From the NCBI RefSeq assembly GCF_018691265.1, contig NW_024881282.1, forward strand, positions 23,466,399 through 23,530,398: a stretch of DNA of 64,000 nt, given 5' to 3'. This document shows positions 40,897 through 51,700 of the stretch, one piece after another. This DNA comes from Tyto alba. Taxonomy: Eukaryota > Chordata > Aves > Strigiformes > Tytonidae. Both the position numbers and the translations under genes were made by a program. Numbering within the stretch: the stretch's first letter is position 1; the number at the start of each line of letters is the position of its first letter. The notes under the pieces were generated by a model. That model worked only from the letters and a program-made list of their open reading frames with translations, did no database searches and was not told where the DNA came from.

Positions 40897-40908
40897 CCAA
40901 CATGGCGC
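40897..40908 (+). promoter_or_regulatory. YY1-type site
   Basis: The sequence CCAACATGGCGC contains the ATGGCG core of YY1. In CpG promoters this element typically lies just downstream of the start site. It also contributes the most distal upstream AUG on the minus strand, a three-codon uORF (M-L-V-stop). Confidence 0.45.
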
Positions 40909-40950
40909 CTGCCTGAACCGAGGCAGGGGACACGGCCGGGCAGAGACGGA

Positions 40951-40978
40951 CCCCCCCGCCCCCGCCCCCGCCCCCGCC
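40951..40978 (-). promoter_or_regulatory. G-quadruplex-forming tract in the UBL3 promoter or leader
   Basis: The plus strand is C7-G-C5-G-C5-G-C5-G-CC, so the UBL3-sense strand carries four or more runs of five G separated by single C. This meets the strict G3+N1-7 rule for a quadruplex. It lies between the ZNF143-type and YY1-type sites. It would be in promoter DNA or in the first bases of the mRNA, depending on the start site. Confidence 0.65.
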
Positions 40979-41025
40979 TCCGCCTCCCCCCCCTCCCGCC
41001 GCGTCACGCGCAGCCGCCCCGCGCG

Positions 41026-41044
41026 GCACTATGGGGATTGTAGG
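41026..41044 (-). promoter_or_regulatory. ZNF143/Staf-type binding site (SBS)
   Basis: The plus strand reads GCACTATGGGGATTGTAGG, whose complement is close to the SBS consensus (ACTACAATTCCCA...ATGC type). These sites normally lie a few tens of bases from the start site in CpG promoters. This suggests that UBL3 transcription begins somewhere around 40.9-41.0 kb. Confidence 0.6.
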
Positions 41045-41058
41045 CTGCTGAGGGCGGA

Positions 41059-41140
41059 GGGGGCGGGGCCAGCCTGGCCCCGCCCCGCCGCGCCGCAGCA
41101 ACCGTTGCTACGGGCGGGAAAGCGGCGGGGCGGGGCCTTC
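41059..41140. promoter_or_regulatory. Cluster of Sp1-type GC boxes
   Basis: GGGGCGGGGCC lies at 41059-41070, CCCCGCCCC at about 41078-41086, and another GGCGGGGCGGGGCC run at about 41123-41136. Between them is an everted pair AGCAAC-N-GTTGCT (about 41097-41109), whose half-sites resemble RFX and MYB sites. The cluster sits just upstream of the ZNF143-type site relative to UBL3. Confidence 0.6.
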
Positions 41141-41227
41141 CCCCCCCACCGCCCGGGGGCCCCTCGCCCCCGCCCCGCGTTCGCCCCTGAGGGGTGGCGG
41201 GAGCACCGTGGGGTTCCCGGGGCACCC

Positions 41228-41275
41228 CCCCCCCCCCCGAAACACACGCACACAGGACACCCCCCCCCCACCGCC
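41228..41275 (+). repeat. Poly-C tracts flanking a CA-rich spacer
   Basis: C13-type and C10-type runs (about 41226-41239 and 41262-41271) flank an ACACACGCACACAGGACA spacer. They form the outer edge of the CpG island. G-rich on the other strand, they may form quadruplexes and inflate apparent frames there. Confidence 0.65.
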
Positions 41276-41429
41276 ACCTGGGCAAACGCCACGTGAAATC
41301 GTCGTTTCCACAAGGCTGCAGCTTCCTCAGGGCGTGTGGGGCTCCCCTTGCTGCCCCTTCTCCGTGGATCCCCTTCCCAGCCTGTGGGGCTGGGCTCTAC
41401 CCTTGGTCCGCTTCCAAAAATATGAAATA

Positions 41430-41610
41430 AAAATTTTTTTTTTTTTTTTTTGCACCCCAGATCCACAGGTCTGGGCCTGTACATCATTTCTTTGCATTTC
41501 TAATTTCTTACATTAGTTTTCAGAGTTTGAAATATCAAGGTTCTTCTTGTGCATTTGATTGTGGGGTTTTTTTTGTTGTGTTTTGTTTTGTTTGTTTGTT
41601 TTTTTTTTTC
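41430..41610 (+). repeat. T22 tract and TTTTG-rich low-complexity DNA
   Basis: A T22 run at about 41431-41452 is followed 110 bases later by TTTTG/TTTG units and T12 (about 41562-41609). They mark the abrupt end of the CpG island on its far side. Confidence 0.75.
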
Positions 41611-42370
41611 AAACTGTGTAGTTTTATTAATGAAAAAAGCTTCTGTAAGATTCATGGTGAAAATGATGACTTGGAAGCACCTGGAGGAAGGGCCTTAGCA
41701 TGTAAAATGCCCCCTTCAGAAGCTGTCCTGCTCCCCAAAGATCTTCGCGTTTGTTATGGATCCACATTGTCTGAAATGGTGTGTGTGTGTGTAGTGGGTA
41801 TTTTATTCCTTATTTCAGGCTGTTCCTAGATACCAGCATTCAACAAAGAAAGGCTGTCCCTGACAAAAAAGTCATCCCATCTCGAAGACAAAAAAATAAT
41901 CCTACACAAGGTGCAGATCTATTGAAGAAATGAGTAGGCCTTTTGAGAGGGGTGTGGAGAGATACATTCTTGTGGTGGTGATGTAAAACTGTCCAAGAGA
42001 AAAAAAACGATCAAGAAAATCAAGTAGATGGAGCTTGTGACAGATGCAGCCTGGTTCCTTCGGGGACAGCTCTCATGTAAAACCACAGGAAATTAAGACA
42101 GAGTTGTTCCCTTTAATACTAAAAGTTTAAGGCTGCCTTTCCTCTTTGGGACTTCATGCAGCAAAGGCAACCCCTGGCAAGACACCATCCCTTGCAGAGG
42201 TTATGATTATTTTCTTTATACTCTGCTCCAAAATAGCAAAAAGCTGCCAGTTTCAGAAGATAGATTTGACAGCAGGCAGCCCTGTCTGACACCTGGGAGA
42301 CGAGTTGGGGGACCGGCAGAAGTGGCCCCACGCACAGGGCTTCTGAGAGCATCCTGTGCCATCACATGTT
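41611..42370. other. Intergenic DNA upstream of UBL3
   Basis: Unremarkable sequence with a short GT run at about 41781-41793. No exon recognised. The 100-codon plus-strand frame 41527-41829 begins in the T/G repeat and is considered chance. Confidence 0.45.
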
Positions 42371-42425
42371 TTGTGACTTTAGGCACGTCACTCCCTCCCT
42401 TTGTCAGCCTAGTTTGATTAGATGA
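42371..42425 (+). mobile_element. MIR/L2-like ancient repeat fragment
   Basis: TTGTGACTTTAGGCACGTCA followed by CTCCCTCCCTTTGTCAGCCT closely follows the conserved MIR/L2-type core (a GTGACYTTGGGCAAGTCACT and CCTCAGTTT-like order). It is short and diverged. The family is judged from memory of the consensus, so the assignment to MIR rather than another ancient SINE/LINE is tentative. Confidence 0.45.
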
Positions 42426-42465
42426 TACGTTTTTTGGGAGGCGGTGACTGGGCCACCTCTCACAG

Positions 42466-42858
42466 GAGGTGAGGCTGAGAGCTGGAGCTGTTTGGATCCA
42501 GGCGGAGAGGTCTGGGAGGGATCTCGTCAGTTTAAGTGCCCAGTGGAAGGGAATGAAGAAGAAGGAGCCAGGCTCTTCTCAGTGGTGCCCACTGACAAAA
42601 CAAGGCAAGGGGGACAAGATTGAAAAACAGTAAATTCAACCTGAATGTGACAAAAGACTTATTTTTGCTGTAAGGGTGACCGAGCACTGGCACAGGTTGC
42701 CCAGAGAGGTTGTGGAGCCTCAAAAGTCTGTGGAGATACTCAAAAGCCAACTGGAGACAGTCATGGACAACCTCCACTGACTGACCCTGCCTGAGCAAGG
42801 GATCGGACTAGATGACCTTCAGAGGTCCCTCCTACCCCAAATGATGCTGTGACTCTCC
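42466..42858 (+). mobile_element. CR1 LINE 3' end, sense on plus strand
   Basis: The order GTGAGGCTGAGAG, GGAGCCAGGCTCTTCTCAGT, GGTGCCCACTGACAAAACAA, GCACTGGCACAGGTTGCCCA, GAGAGGTTGTGGAG and GGACTAGATGACCTTCAGAG, then GGTCCCTCCTACCCC, matches the CR1 3' end block by block. The copy ends near TGCTGTGACTC, a degraded form of the usual terminal octamer repeats. It is a 5'-truncated dead fragment about 1.1 kb upstream of the CpG island. Confidence 0.9.
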
Positions 42859-44336
<1,478 letters not shown>

Positions 44337-44460
44337 TGTATTTGAATCTACAATTATGACTGCAGGCCAGAATGCCACTGTATTAGGCACAGCACTGTAC
44401 AAGCACATATTGGTTTCCATCCTGAAAGGTTCACAGTGCTGGGTTTACCCAACAGGTGAC
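44337..44460 (-). mobile_element. Ancient amniote LINE 3' end (L2/L3/CR1-like) whose tail became the microsatellite
   Basis: After the ATT tract comes TATTTGAATC, a region ending GCACAGCACTGTACAAGCAC, and TTTCCATCCTGAAAGGTTCACA. This order resembles the 3' end of an ancient sauropsid/amniote LINE-type repeat (reverse complement), where a GCGCTGTACAAACACA block sits next to an (AAT)n tail. On that reading the element's sense is minus and its tail points to 44.2 kb. The copy is strongly diverged and the family name is uncertain. Confidence 0.45.
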
Positions 44461-46060
44461 ATATCACATTTGAGTGATTTTTTTAGCCCTGGCTTTCAGC
44501 TATGATGACCCAACACAAATGAATGGAGGATCCAGCACAACTTGTACCTGCTGGAGATCATTCTAGGTAGTCTGTGTGCTGGGCCAGTGAATAGAAGGAG
44601 GTTCTGCATGATGATCCTGGTAGAAGTTGTACTGTGTATGATGATAGGGGTAAATCCCACCGGTTTTATAGAGGTGAGGTCAGGTATTTGAAATGCAGCA
44701 TGGTCAAATATAAAACAAAAAGATCTTTTCTCCTTGGCATGTATTAAGAAAGGCTGTTATGATAGTATTCATTTCACATTCGCACAGAGAGGAAATGAGA
44801 GTTGTGGTCAGCAGTAGCCGGCTGGAACAAGGGACCGTGCAATAGCATAACTGCCGGCTGAGTCTGGGATCAGCTTGCACATAAACCCCGAGCAGGTGCT
44901 ACAGACATACACATCTGAAAACAAATCTTTCCCACATCCGAGGATCAAGCAAAAAGGGAAGTGCTGTTCGAGAGGAGTGCTAGCAACGTAGGGAGCTAAA
45001 AAAGTTATTCTGCTTTTGGGACCTAATCCTGTACTCAGATGCACAAATCTTATTTCCACTAAGTCTCCTTTGCAGAACTGTCATGTGAATTTAGCCATCC
45101 AGGTATAAAATCATTCATCATCATTACTTTGGTAATTTATAGGGGAAAATGATGAAGTAAACAACTGATATTTTGCTCCTTATTTGAAAAATATGACATG
45201 TCATGAGTAGATAATTAGAATTTTGCCATGCTGTATTCCCTTTCAGAAGAATTGAGCCAGGTATCTGCGAGTAGATTGGGCTGTGGTTTTAGTGTTTCAT
45301 GGCCATCAGTGCTAGCTGAAACCTGACTCTGTACTGAGACGTGCTTAATAGGAATAAAAGGTCTGTTATTCTAAATCAGATTAGTAGTCCAGCCAATGTG
45401 ATATCCTGTCTCCAGCAGTGGCCAGCATCAAATGCTTCAGAGAAAGACACACAAACCCCCACAATGGACAATCACGTTATAATCTTCTTATTTGCTAAGT
45501 CTCCACTGCTGCCAACGCTGCCGGAGAGGCTGGTTTGTGCCCTGAAGCAAAAAACTTCATGTCCTTTATAGCCATAATGTCAGAATAACCCATCGATAGC
45601 ATATAAAACCAACTGACATTTTTCAAAAGAGTGGCGCTTTCTCCTGACGGTTATTATTGCTCGTGTTGGAGACCACATCGAACCTATGCTCCAAGACTGA
45701 CATTAAAAGCTTTCAGTCCTGTCCTGTGCTCCAGCATTTTCCCTTTGAGGCAGGCTGTGAAGAGGAGCATCGTCAGGAGAGGGAACACACCACCATGAAA
45801 TTTCTTTTAAGGCAAGAACATCCATTGTTTCTGATTTCTCTCCAGATTTTCAGAGCAGCCCGAAAAGGTGAAAGGCTCCTGAGACAAAGGGTTTAATTCT
45901 CTAGGGTTTGGCTGTGGGACAGATCAGGATTCTTTCCTTCTCTGGCAGCCACAGAGGCAAGGTATCCAGGGCAGCAAGGAACAGACAGGGTTAGTCAACA
46001 GGATACTTTTAATACCTCTGTAGAAACATGTGGCCATGGTTTTTAACTCTTACAGAGCCA
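44461..46060. other. Intergenic DNA, nothing recognised
   Basis: No exon, RNA gene or simple repeat of note. The minus-strand frame 44808-45059 and plus-strand frames near 45.3-45.9 kb have no supporting splice or motif evidence. Confidence 0.4.
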
Positions 46061-46200
46061 AATTTACATTTAACTCAGCGTGATTTGGTCCTACTGAATT
46101 CAGACCACTTACAAGGCAGCATTCTGGCAAAAAGCTGCACTGGAAATGAGGGCCAGATCCTGCAGGGTGCTCGTCGCCCGCTATCTGCTCCTGCACACTG
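46061..46200. mobile_element. Possible ancient sauropsid interspersed repeat
   Basis: GGGCCAGATCCTGCAGGGTG followed by CTCGTCGCCC resembles an old repeat block (of the type GGGCCTGATCCTGCAAGGTG, CTGAGCGCCC) common in reptile and bird genomes. The match is from memory and limited to about 35 well-matching bases. Confidence 0.3.
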
Positions 46201-48639
46201 TCGGTTTCTTGTGCTGGCCTCTGGAAAAAACTCAGATTTCGTGTTTTCAGATATTTTTTCGCACTAACCTGATTCCTTTCCCTTTGGAAGAACATTGATT
46301 TTTGCCTGTTTGCTGCCTGTATGTCAAGCCAAACCAGCATGTGGGTCCTACCAGACTCTCTGTTGATGCCAGCAGGCTTCTGGGAACAGCGTTCAGTGGT
46401 CCTCACCTACCTCAGAGCCAGCAGGAAGGCAACAAAAGAACCTCTGAGGTTTTGTAGAGTTTATGATACACACAGAATCATGGTTTATTTATTTACTTTT
46501 TAAGTTGCTCGTCAGACTGATCTTGCCGGAAAATAAAAATGCACGGCTATTTAAAACAACTTGCATCATGCCCCTGAATGCCCCAATATGCTTTAAGGAT
46601 TTATTTTCCCCCCTCATATTTGCAGTGCCTGTGTACAAGTACAAGGTGATAGGGAACAACCAAGTGATCTTGAGTGCCAGAGGTTATTCCTGACCTTCCT
46701 GATGCCACTGAACCAGGCAGGAACCGTGGCCTACCAATCTAATGGGTGTAGCAGAGATATGACATAGTGGTGTTACAGTTACCGATGTCATAAACTATGT
46801 CAGGGAACACCTAAGAGCAGGGGTGAAGATTGATAGAGGAGGACACAAAGGTGGAATAAGGAGAAAGAAAGAATAACATGAGTAAGAACCAGAAGTCCCC
46901 AGGCCTGTTTTAGGAAGTGTTCAAATCACCAGTGCTGTCGAGGTGGTTTAACGATCCATATGTCTAGGACTTAAGAGGTACATCTGTCCAGTCCATACAG
47001 AAAAATAACCCTGAAAACAGTTGGAAGGAGTTCCTTATTTTATAATAGATAAGAAACAGGAAAGAGAAGTTTTAGCAGAGAAGCATCCATCCTGGATCAG
47101 CTTCCTGACAACACAGAGGAACTAAGGGGAACATTGAAATAACGCTCAAGCTTTGAACTTGAAACTTGAATTTAGCAATGGATTTACAAAACATACCAGT
47201 AGAATGCTCTTTAATAGCAAGAAATCAAGAATATGGGCATTAAAAAGTCCTATGCAACTGGTTATAAGGGCTGTGATGGCAAAGATTATTAAAATTTGCC
47301 AGAGAAGAGGGAGGTCAAAGATCTCCAAAAGTGCCATATCAAATGAAACGACAGCTCTACAGAAAAAGGAACAAGAGTCGGTGACATTGAGGAATGGCTG
47401 TTGCAAAACTCAATGTTGCAAAAAAAAATTGTCTAGAAAATAAATAAAGAAAAATACATAGTAAATGTTCAATGGAGGACAATAAATGAGCACCAGAAGC
47501 CACTCTCAGTCCAACCAAGGATGTAGAAGGGAAATGGCTTTGTAAAAGTGCTAAGTGCAAGAGCTAAAGCTCTAATTGCTTGTTGGTGCTACCAGGAGCC
47601 CAGCCTCCATTTGTGCCTCACAGGAGCCGCTGCAGCCCAAGGCTGAGTGTAGCCGATTAGCTGTGCAGAGCCAAACTCTGCAGGGACCCTGGACTACTGG
47701 CTGCGTTTTATCATCCCTCTGTCCTGCTGACTACAGCAGGTTATTTTTTACATTATCAGGCAGCTAAGTTCATTTATTCACTTTTTTTTTTTTACTGTAA
47801 GGGTCTCCAGTGAGCAGCTGAACATTAGTGAGCTCCCGTTATAGCTCATATTTACTATTTATAAAATTACTACTAAAAATACTAAATTGAAGTAAGAAAT
47901 CATTCTCGCTCATTCGATTTTCATGTCTATTATCTATGCTACGTTAGAATGCTTCTGGTTTTTTCAGTTAAGGATCTTCACATGTCTGTAATTTAAGGCT
48001 ATTACTTATATGCATATGCATGCGTACATATACATAATCATGTTTATATAGGCTCTAAATCTATATGCACACATGCGTATTCATTCTCTGAACTTTTTAA
48101 AAATTAACTGTAGCACTCAGATGGATTACATTCAAATCTGATTGTATGCTACTTGAACTGAAACAAAAACCCATCACAGAATTGGTACTGAGGAGATAAT
48201 TGTTGTTTATATACATTATGCCAATGTAATATAACATTTAATTTACCTTATTTTCTATTATTCATTAGTCTCCAAACCAGAAACAGTATCTGAATGAAGC
48301 ACTGTCTAGAAATGCCATTTTTAATTGGCTGAAGAGATTACTTGACCTCTGCTAGCTGGTTACTGTTGTTGGGGAGACTCTCCATGAGCGGTGGCACATT
48401 GTTTAAACATAATGGGACAATAGGCTCATGTCATCTATAGGATATGGAGACACCACAGTTTTGTGTTTCTTTTACTTTATTACTATACATGCGAGGCACA
48501 ATCAACAAAGACTTCCTGAGGATGAATGTTGTCAGTATATGAAACACTGAATAACTGCTTTTTGTTTTGCTGAATGGTCCCCTTTCTTTCAGATTTAAAG
48601 GGGAAAATACAGAAAAAATAGCTCTGAGGAATGGAGTCT
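46201..48639. other. Intergenic DNA with an alternating purine-pyrimidine patch
   Basis: A T14 tract lies at about 47779-47792. The rest is AT-rich. Two short tracts near 48.0 kb alternate strictly between pyrimidine and purine (listed separately). Overlapping opposite frames near 47.15-47.45 kb are not supported. Confidence 0.4.
48007..48080. repeat. Alternating pyrimidine-purine tracts (Z-DNA-prone)
   Basis: From 48007 to 48036 thirty bases alternate pyrimidine and purine without a break, with TGCATATGCATGCGTACATA in the middle. A second such tract of about 19 bases follows near 48061-48080. Confidence 0.6.
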
Positions 48640-48790
48640 TGCATATAGGAATTTTTTTTTTAACAGAGAGACATTGGACTCTATTGAGATCTTACATTAA
48701 TTTTATATGAGTTTGACTCCGTTGACGTAATTTGAATGATTCCTGGCTTACAATAAGGTGAGAGAAGGACTGGGCAAATTAATAGGAGCC
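48640..48790. mobile_element. Possible ancient sauropsid interspersed repeat
   Basis: The order TTACATTAATTTTATATGAG, TTTGACTCCGTTGACGTAAT, GATTCCTGGCTTACAATAAG and GTGAGAGAAGGACTGGGC resembles an old widespread sauropsid repeat (GTGTAACTCCATTGACTTCA, then ATTTACACCAGTGTAAGTGA). The match is diverged and from memory. Confidence 0.35.
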
Positions 48791-51700
48791 TGAATTCCAT
48801 ATTACTTCCAAGCTCACAGTCACCTGGGTCCTGAATGCTGCCGGTGTTGGGGTTAATTTTTTCCTCTATTTTCACTTTCGCCCATCATGCTCGTAAAACC
48901 CAAGAGGGCCTGATTTAATTCTAGCCCCCCCTTCCTCCTTCCAGTCCCAAGGCCTATGTGGACAGTAATAAGTGTTTGTGTAGTATAGGCGACTGCTCCC
49001 AAAATAGCCAGCACTAAAAATCATCTGATTGGTTTACTGTCATCAAGAGAGCAAAAGAGTCTGAAAGACTGAGTGGACAGGTTTTAACACATTTGAGTTC
49101 CGTGTATGTGTAGTTGCTGTTAAAGAGCTTTATTAGTTTTTTGTGATTATACTTGCATTAATTTAATAAATAATTTTAGTTAAAAGTTAAATGAAAAGAG
49201 AATTTGTCAGGCATCAGTCTCATTACTCACGTAGGTTGTGTCTGTCTTTGGCCATGGGCTGGTGTCGGGTGCCAGCTGCGGCCACAACAAATTAATGAGA
49301 AGCAATAGTGTCAATGTTTGTCCATGTGCAAAAACTTATGTCACATTTTCACATTCCCTTTATCAGACGCTAAAGGTGGGATTCAACTCGGCTAAATTTA
49401 GTCCTCTAAAAATATTGAATATCTTATCTAAGCTACTAGTCCGGCCTCCATCTGTCATCAGTGGAGTGAGGTATGTCCACCACCTTGACATCTTAGATGA
49501 GACGCTTAACTTCACTCTATTGACTATTAAAAAAGCCTGCACAACTAGTTTAGACTAGATGCTTAATTTTTATACAGCTGAAGATAACTATACAAAACCT
49601 GTCACCAATCTCTTCCACTTCTCCCCACCAACACGGTGTTTGCAGCTCCACACGTTGCTTAGCTGGAAAGTTAACCATGACTTGTTGCTCGGGGCTGTTC
49701 TGACCCACCCAGACCTTGGCACTGTTCATGCTCCAGAGTGCTGAGATCTGATGCCAGGGGTGCTGCAAACATTTATGCAGGACCTCCAGCATGAAAGTGG
49801 TACCACCATGTCTGGAATCGGTGGGCACGGCCTGAATGAATTACTTAACAGCAAGCATAACTAATTACGTACTTAAGCAGGTGCATAAACTTTGGCAGGA
49901 TCAAGGCTTAAATAATAATCACCTCGAGGCAAGAAAATGTTCTTCTTTTGTTTCCTTTGCAGCACAAAACTTGCTATTGTCACTTAATTAACTCGGTTTT
50001 CAAACTGATGAATGATGAAGTAACTTTGGAAGCGTTACAATCATGGCATCACTTAAAACACCTCAGTGCTCTCCTGAGAGAGGTGAGAAGGTTATGGGCT
50101 GGCTGTTCTGTTAAATGAGGCTACTCAGTGATCACAGCGTGTGCTCTTGAGTCTGCGGCGTCAGGTCCTCGATGCAGCCTGGCTGCTACTAAACTATATG
50201 GGCAGAGTCCCACTCCCCAGGTGAGAGTTGCACCAGGTCTGAAAACCTTTCATTTTTCCAGAAGGATCCTTATGTAGGAAACCGAGGATGCAGTGAGGGA
50301 GCTGATCGTTAAAGGCTTGTTGAAAGGGAACATGAAGAGGACGTGAAAGCTTGGAGGAAGTATGTCTAGATCTCTTTTTCTTCATAGCTTTAATACGGCG
50401 TGTAATGTGTATCCTTTCTAGTGCACTGTTGCAGATTTCTTTGTAAATGCAGCAAGAGGTAGTTCTTAAACAGAGGCTGGTTACACAGAATATTACAGAG
50501 TGTTTTCAAGAGTATTAGAAATGCCACCAAACAAAGATCTTGTTCACTTTCCTTGCCCTTTCTGTGACAAATGACTGCAGTAAAAGTGAACTCCCGCTTG
50601 TCCTTATTTATGAAACACCTCTTCCCTTTTGTATGAAAAACTAATTTTCCTGTGCTTTAGAAAGTATATAAGTGGCAGTTGAAAAAGCGAGTGAAAGCTG
50701 TACATTAGAGTAGAGGGACAAGGCAAGTACTGAAAAACAAAAAGCTATTCAGTATTTTTTTTTCCCCTAAAAGAGAAGGAATGAAAACTGTCATCAGACT
50801 GAATTGTTCTATTCCTGATTACTGTGTGTAGCATGATGAAACAAAAAATGCATTTCCATTTTAGCTTTTGCAGGCAATATATGCCCACAAACCTTTTGAT
50901 AAAGAACTGATTTTCAAAGCAGCACATTTCCGTAGGCTGTCAGTGATCCAGCAGAGCTCTCTCACTGCTTTGACTTTTCCAGCTCCCAAGAGTATCAGAC
51001 CTTTACAATTCTTTCTAGAATCACAGCAAATTTAATGATATAGGCAAACTTCTCCACAGATTGATTTTGGATTTACAAGGCTCCTGGCTGCTTACTTGCA
51101 TAGATGTGACAAACGGGCAGAATCCACACATCACTCTTGAAGAAAACGCTCATTTATACAAAATAGATTTTACTCATCAGCCTCTCCACAACTGAGACTG
51201 GCAATGTATCATGCTTGGCCATAAACATTTCTTCGGGAAGGAACTGGCCTTAAATAAGTCAGTTTAAATAAGATCAGCGAAACCATCTCCAGTAATACCA
51301 TCTGGTGACTCTTAATTACATCCGAGCCTAGAATGTTGCAAATATGAGTCAGGTTAAAAAAGACATGAAAAAAACAGTGCAAGTGTGGAAATGCAAGAGT
51401 ATTAAGTTAGAGTAGCTCACAGCCTGTAGGATGGAGAAGAGCAATACAGAAGAACGCGTAGCTAAGCAATTCATAAACTCGGAGACTAAGGCAATACATT
51501 CTCGTTAAAACACAACCACTTACCAACACTGCCCTGCCCATTCTTACGTCTGGTTTGGGGTTAGTCCTTATGTACTGCCCAGGTACTAATACAGGTACAG
51601 AGCTGAAAGATTAGCGCAGATTTGAGCATCATGTATTTGGCATGGCCTCACCAGCACCGAACTGTCACTTCCCTGCCTGGTGAGCCACGTCAGCTGTGTG

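Larger units (their letters stand above)
39968..40990 (-). other. UBL3: Probable UBL3 5' leader (5'UTR; upstream limit inferred)
   Basis: This is the sequence between the UBL3 start codon and the inferred transcription start. The 3' part, next to the ATG, is AU-rich: an uninterrupted T17 tract (40024-40040 on the minus strand) followed by ATT repeats and T8. The rest is GC-rich. If the leader runs this far it carries five short upstream ORFs starting near 40301, 40561, 40723, 40884 and 40903, all ending before the main AUG. GGC and GAG trinucleotide runs lie at about 40722-40760. The T-rich stretch ending in AAG near 39999 could instead be a 3' splice acceptor, which would make the upstream part a separate non-coding exon. 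The transcription start is inferred from promoter motifs, not seen directly. Confidence 0.5.
40060..41420. promoter_or_regulatory. UBL3: CpG island promoter of UBL3
   Basis: Base composition changes abruptly from AT-rich flanks to strongly GC-rich, CpG-dense DNA over about 1.3 kb directly upstream of the UBL3 start codon. No TATA box is apparent in the expected place. GC boxes, a ZNF143/Staf-type site and a YY1-type site lie inside, the usual set for a broadly expressed TATA-less vertebrate promoter. Such islands often fire in both directions, so a divergent plus-strand transcript is possible but not shown. Long open frames here, for instance 40553-41296 on the plus strand, reflect scarce stop codons in GC-rich DNA. 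Confidence 0.85.

Noticed and set aside
40553..41296. Long plus-strand open frame (247 codons) across the CpG island
   Set aside because: GC-rich DNA has few stop codons, all frames here are open for long distances on both strands, and the translation is alanine/proline/arginine-rich without any domain.
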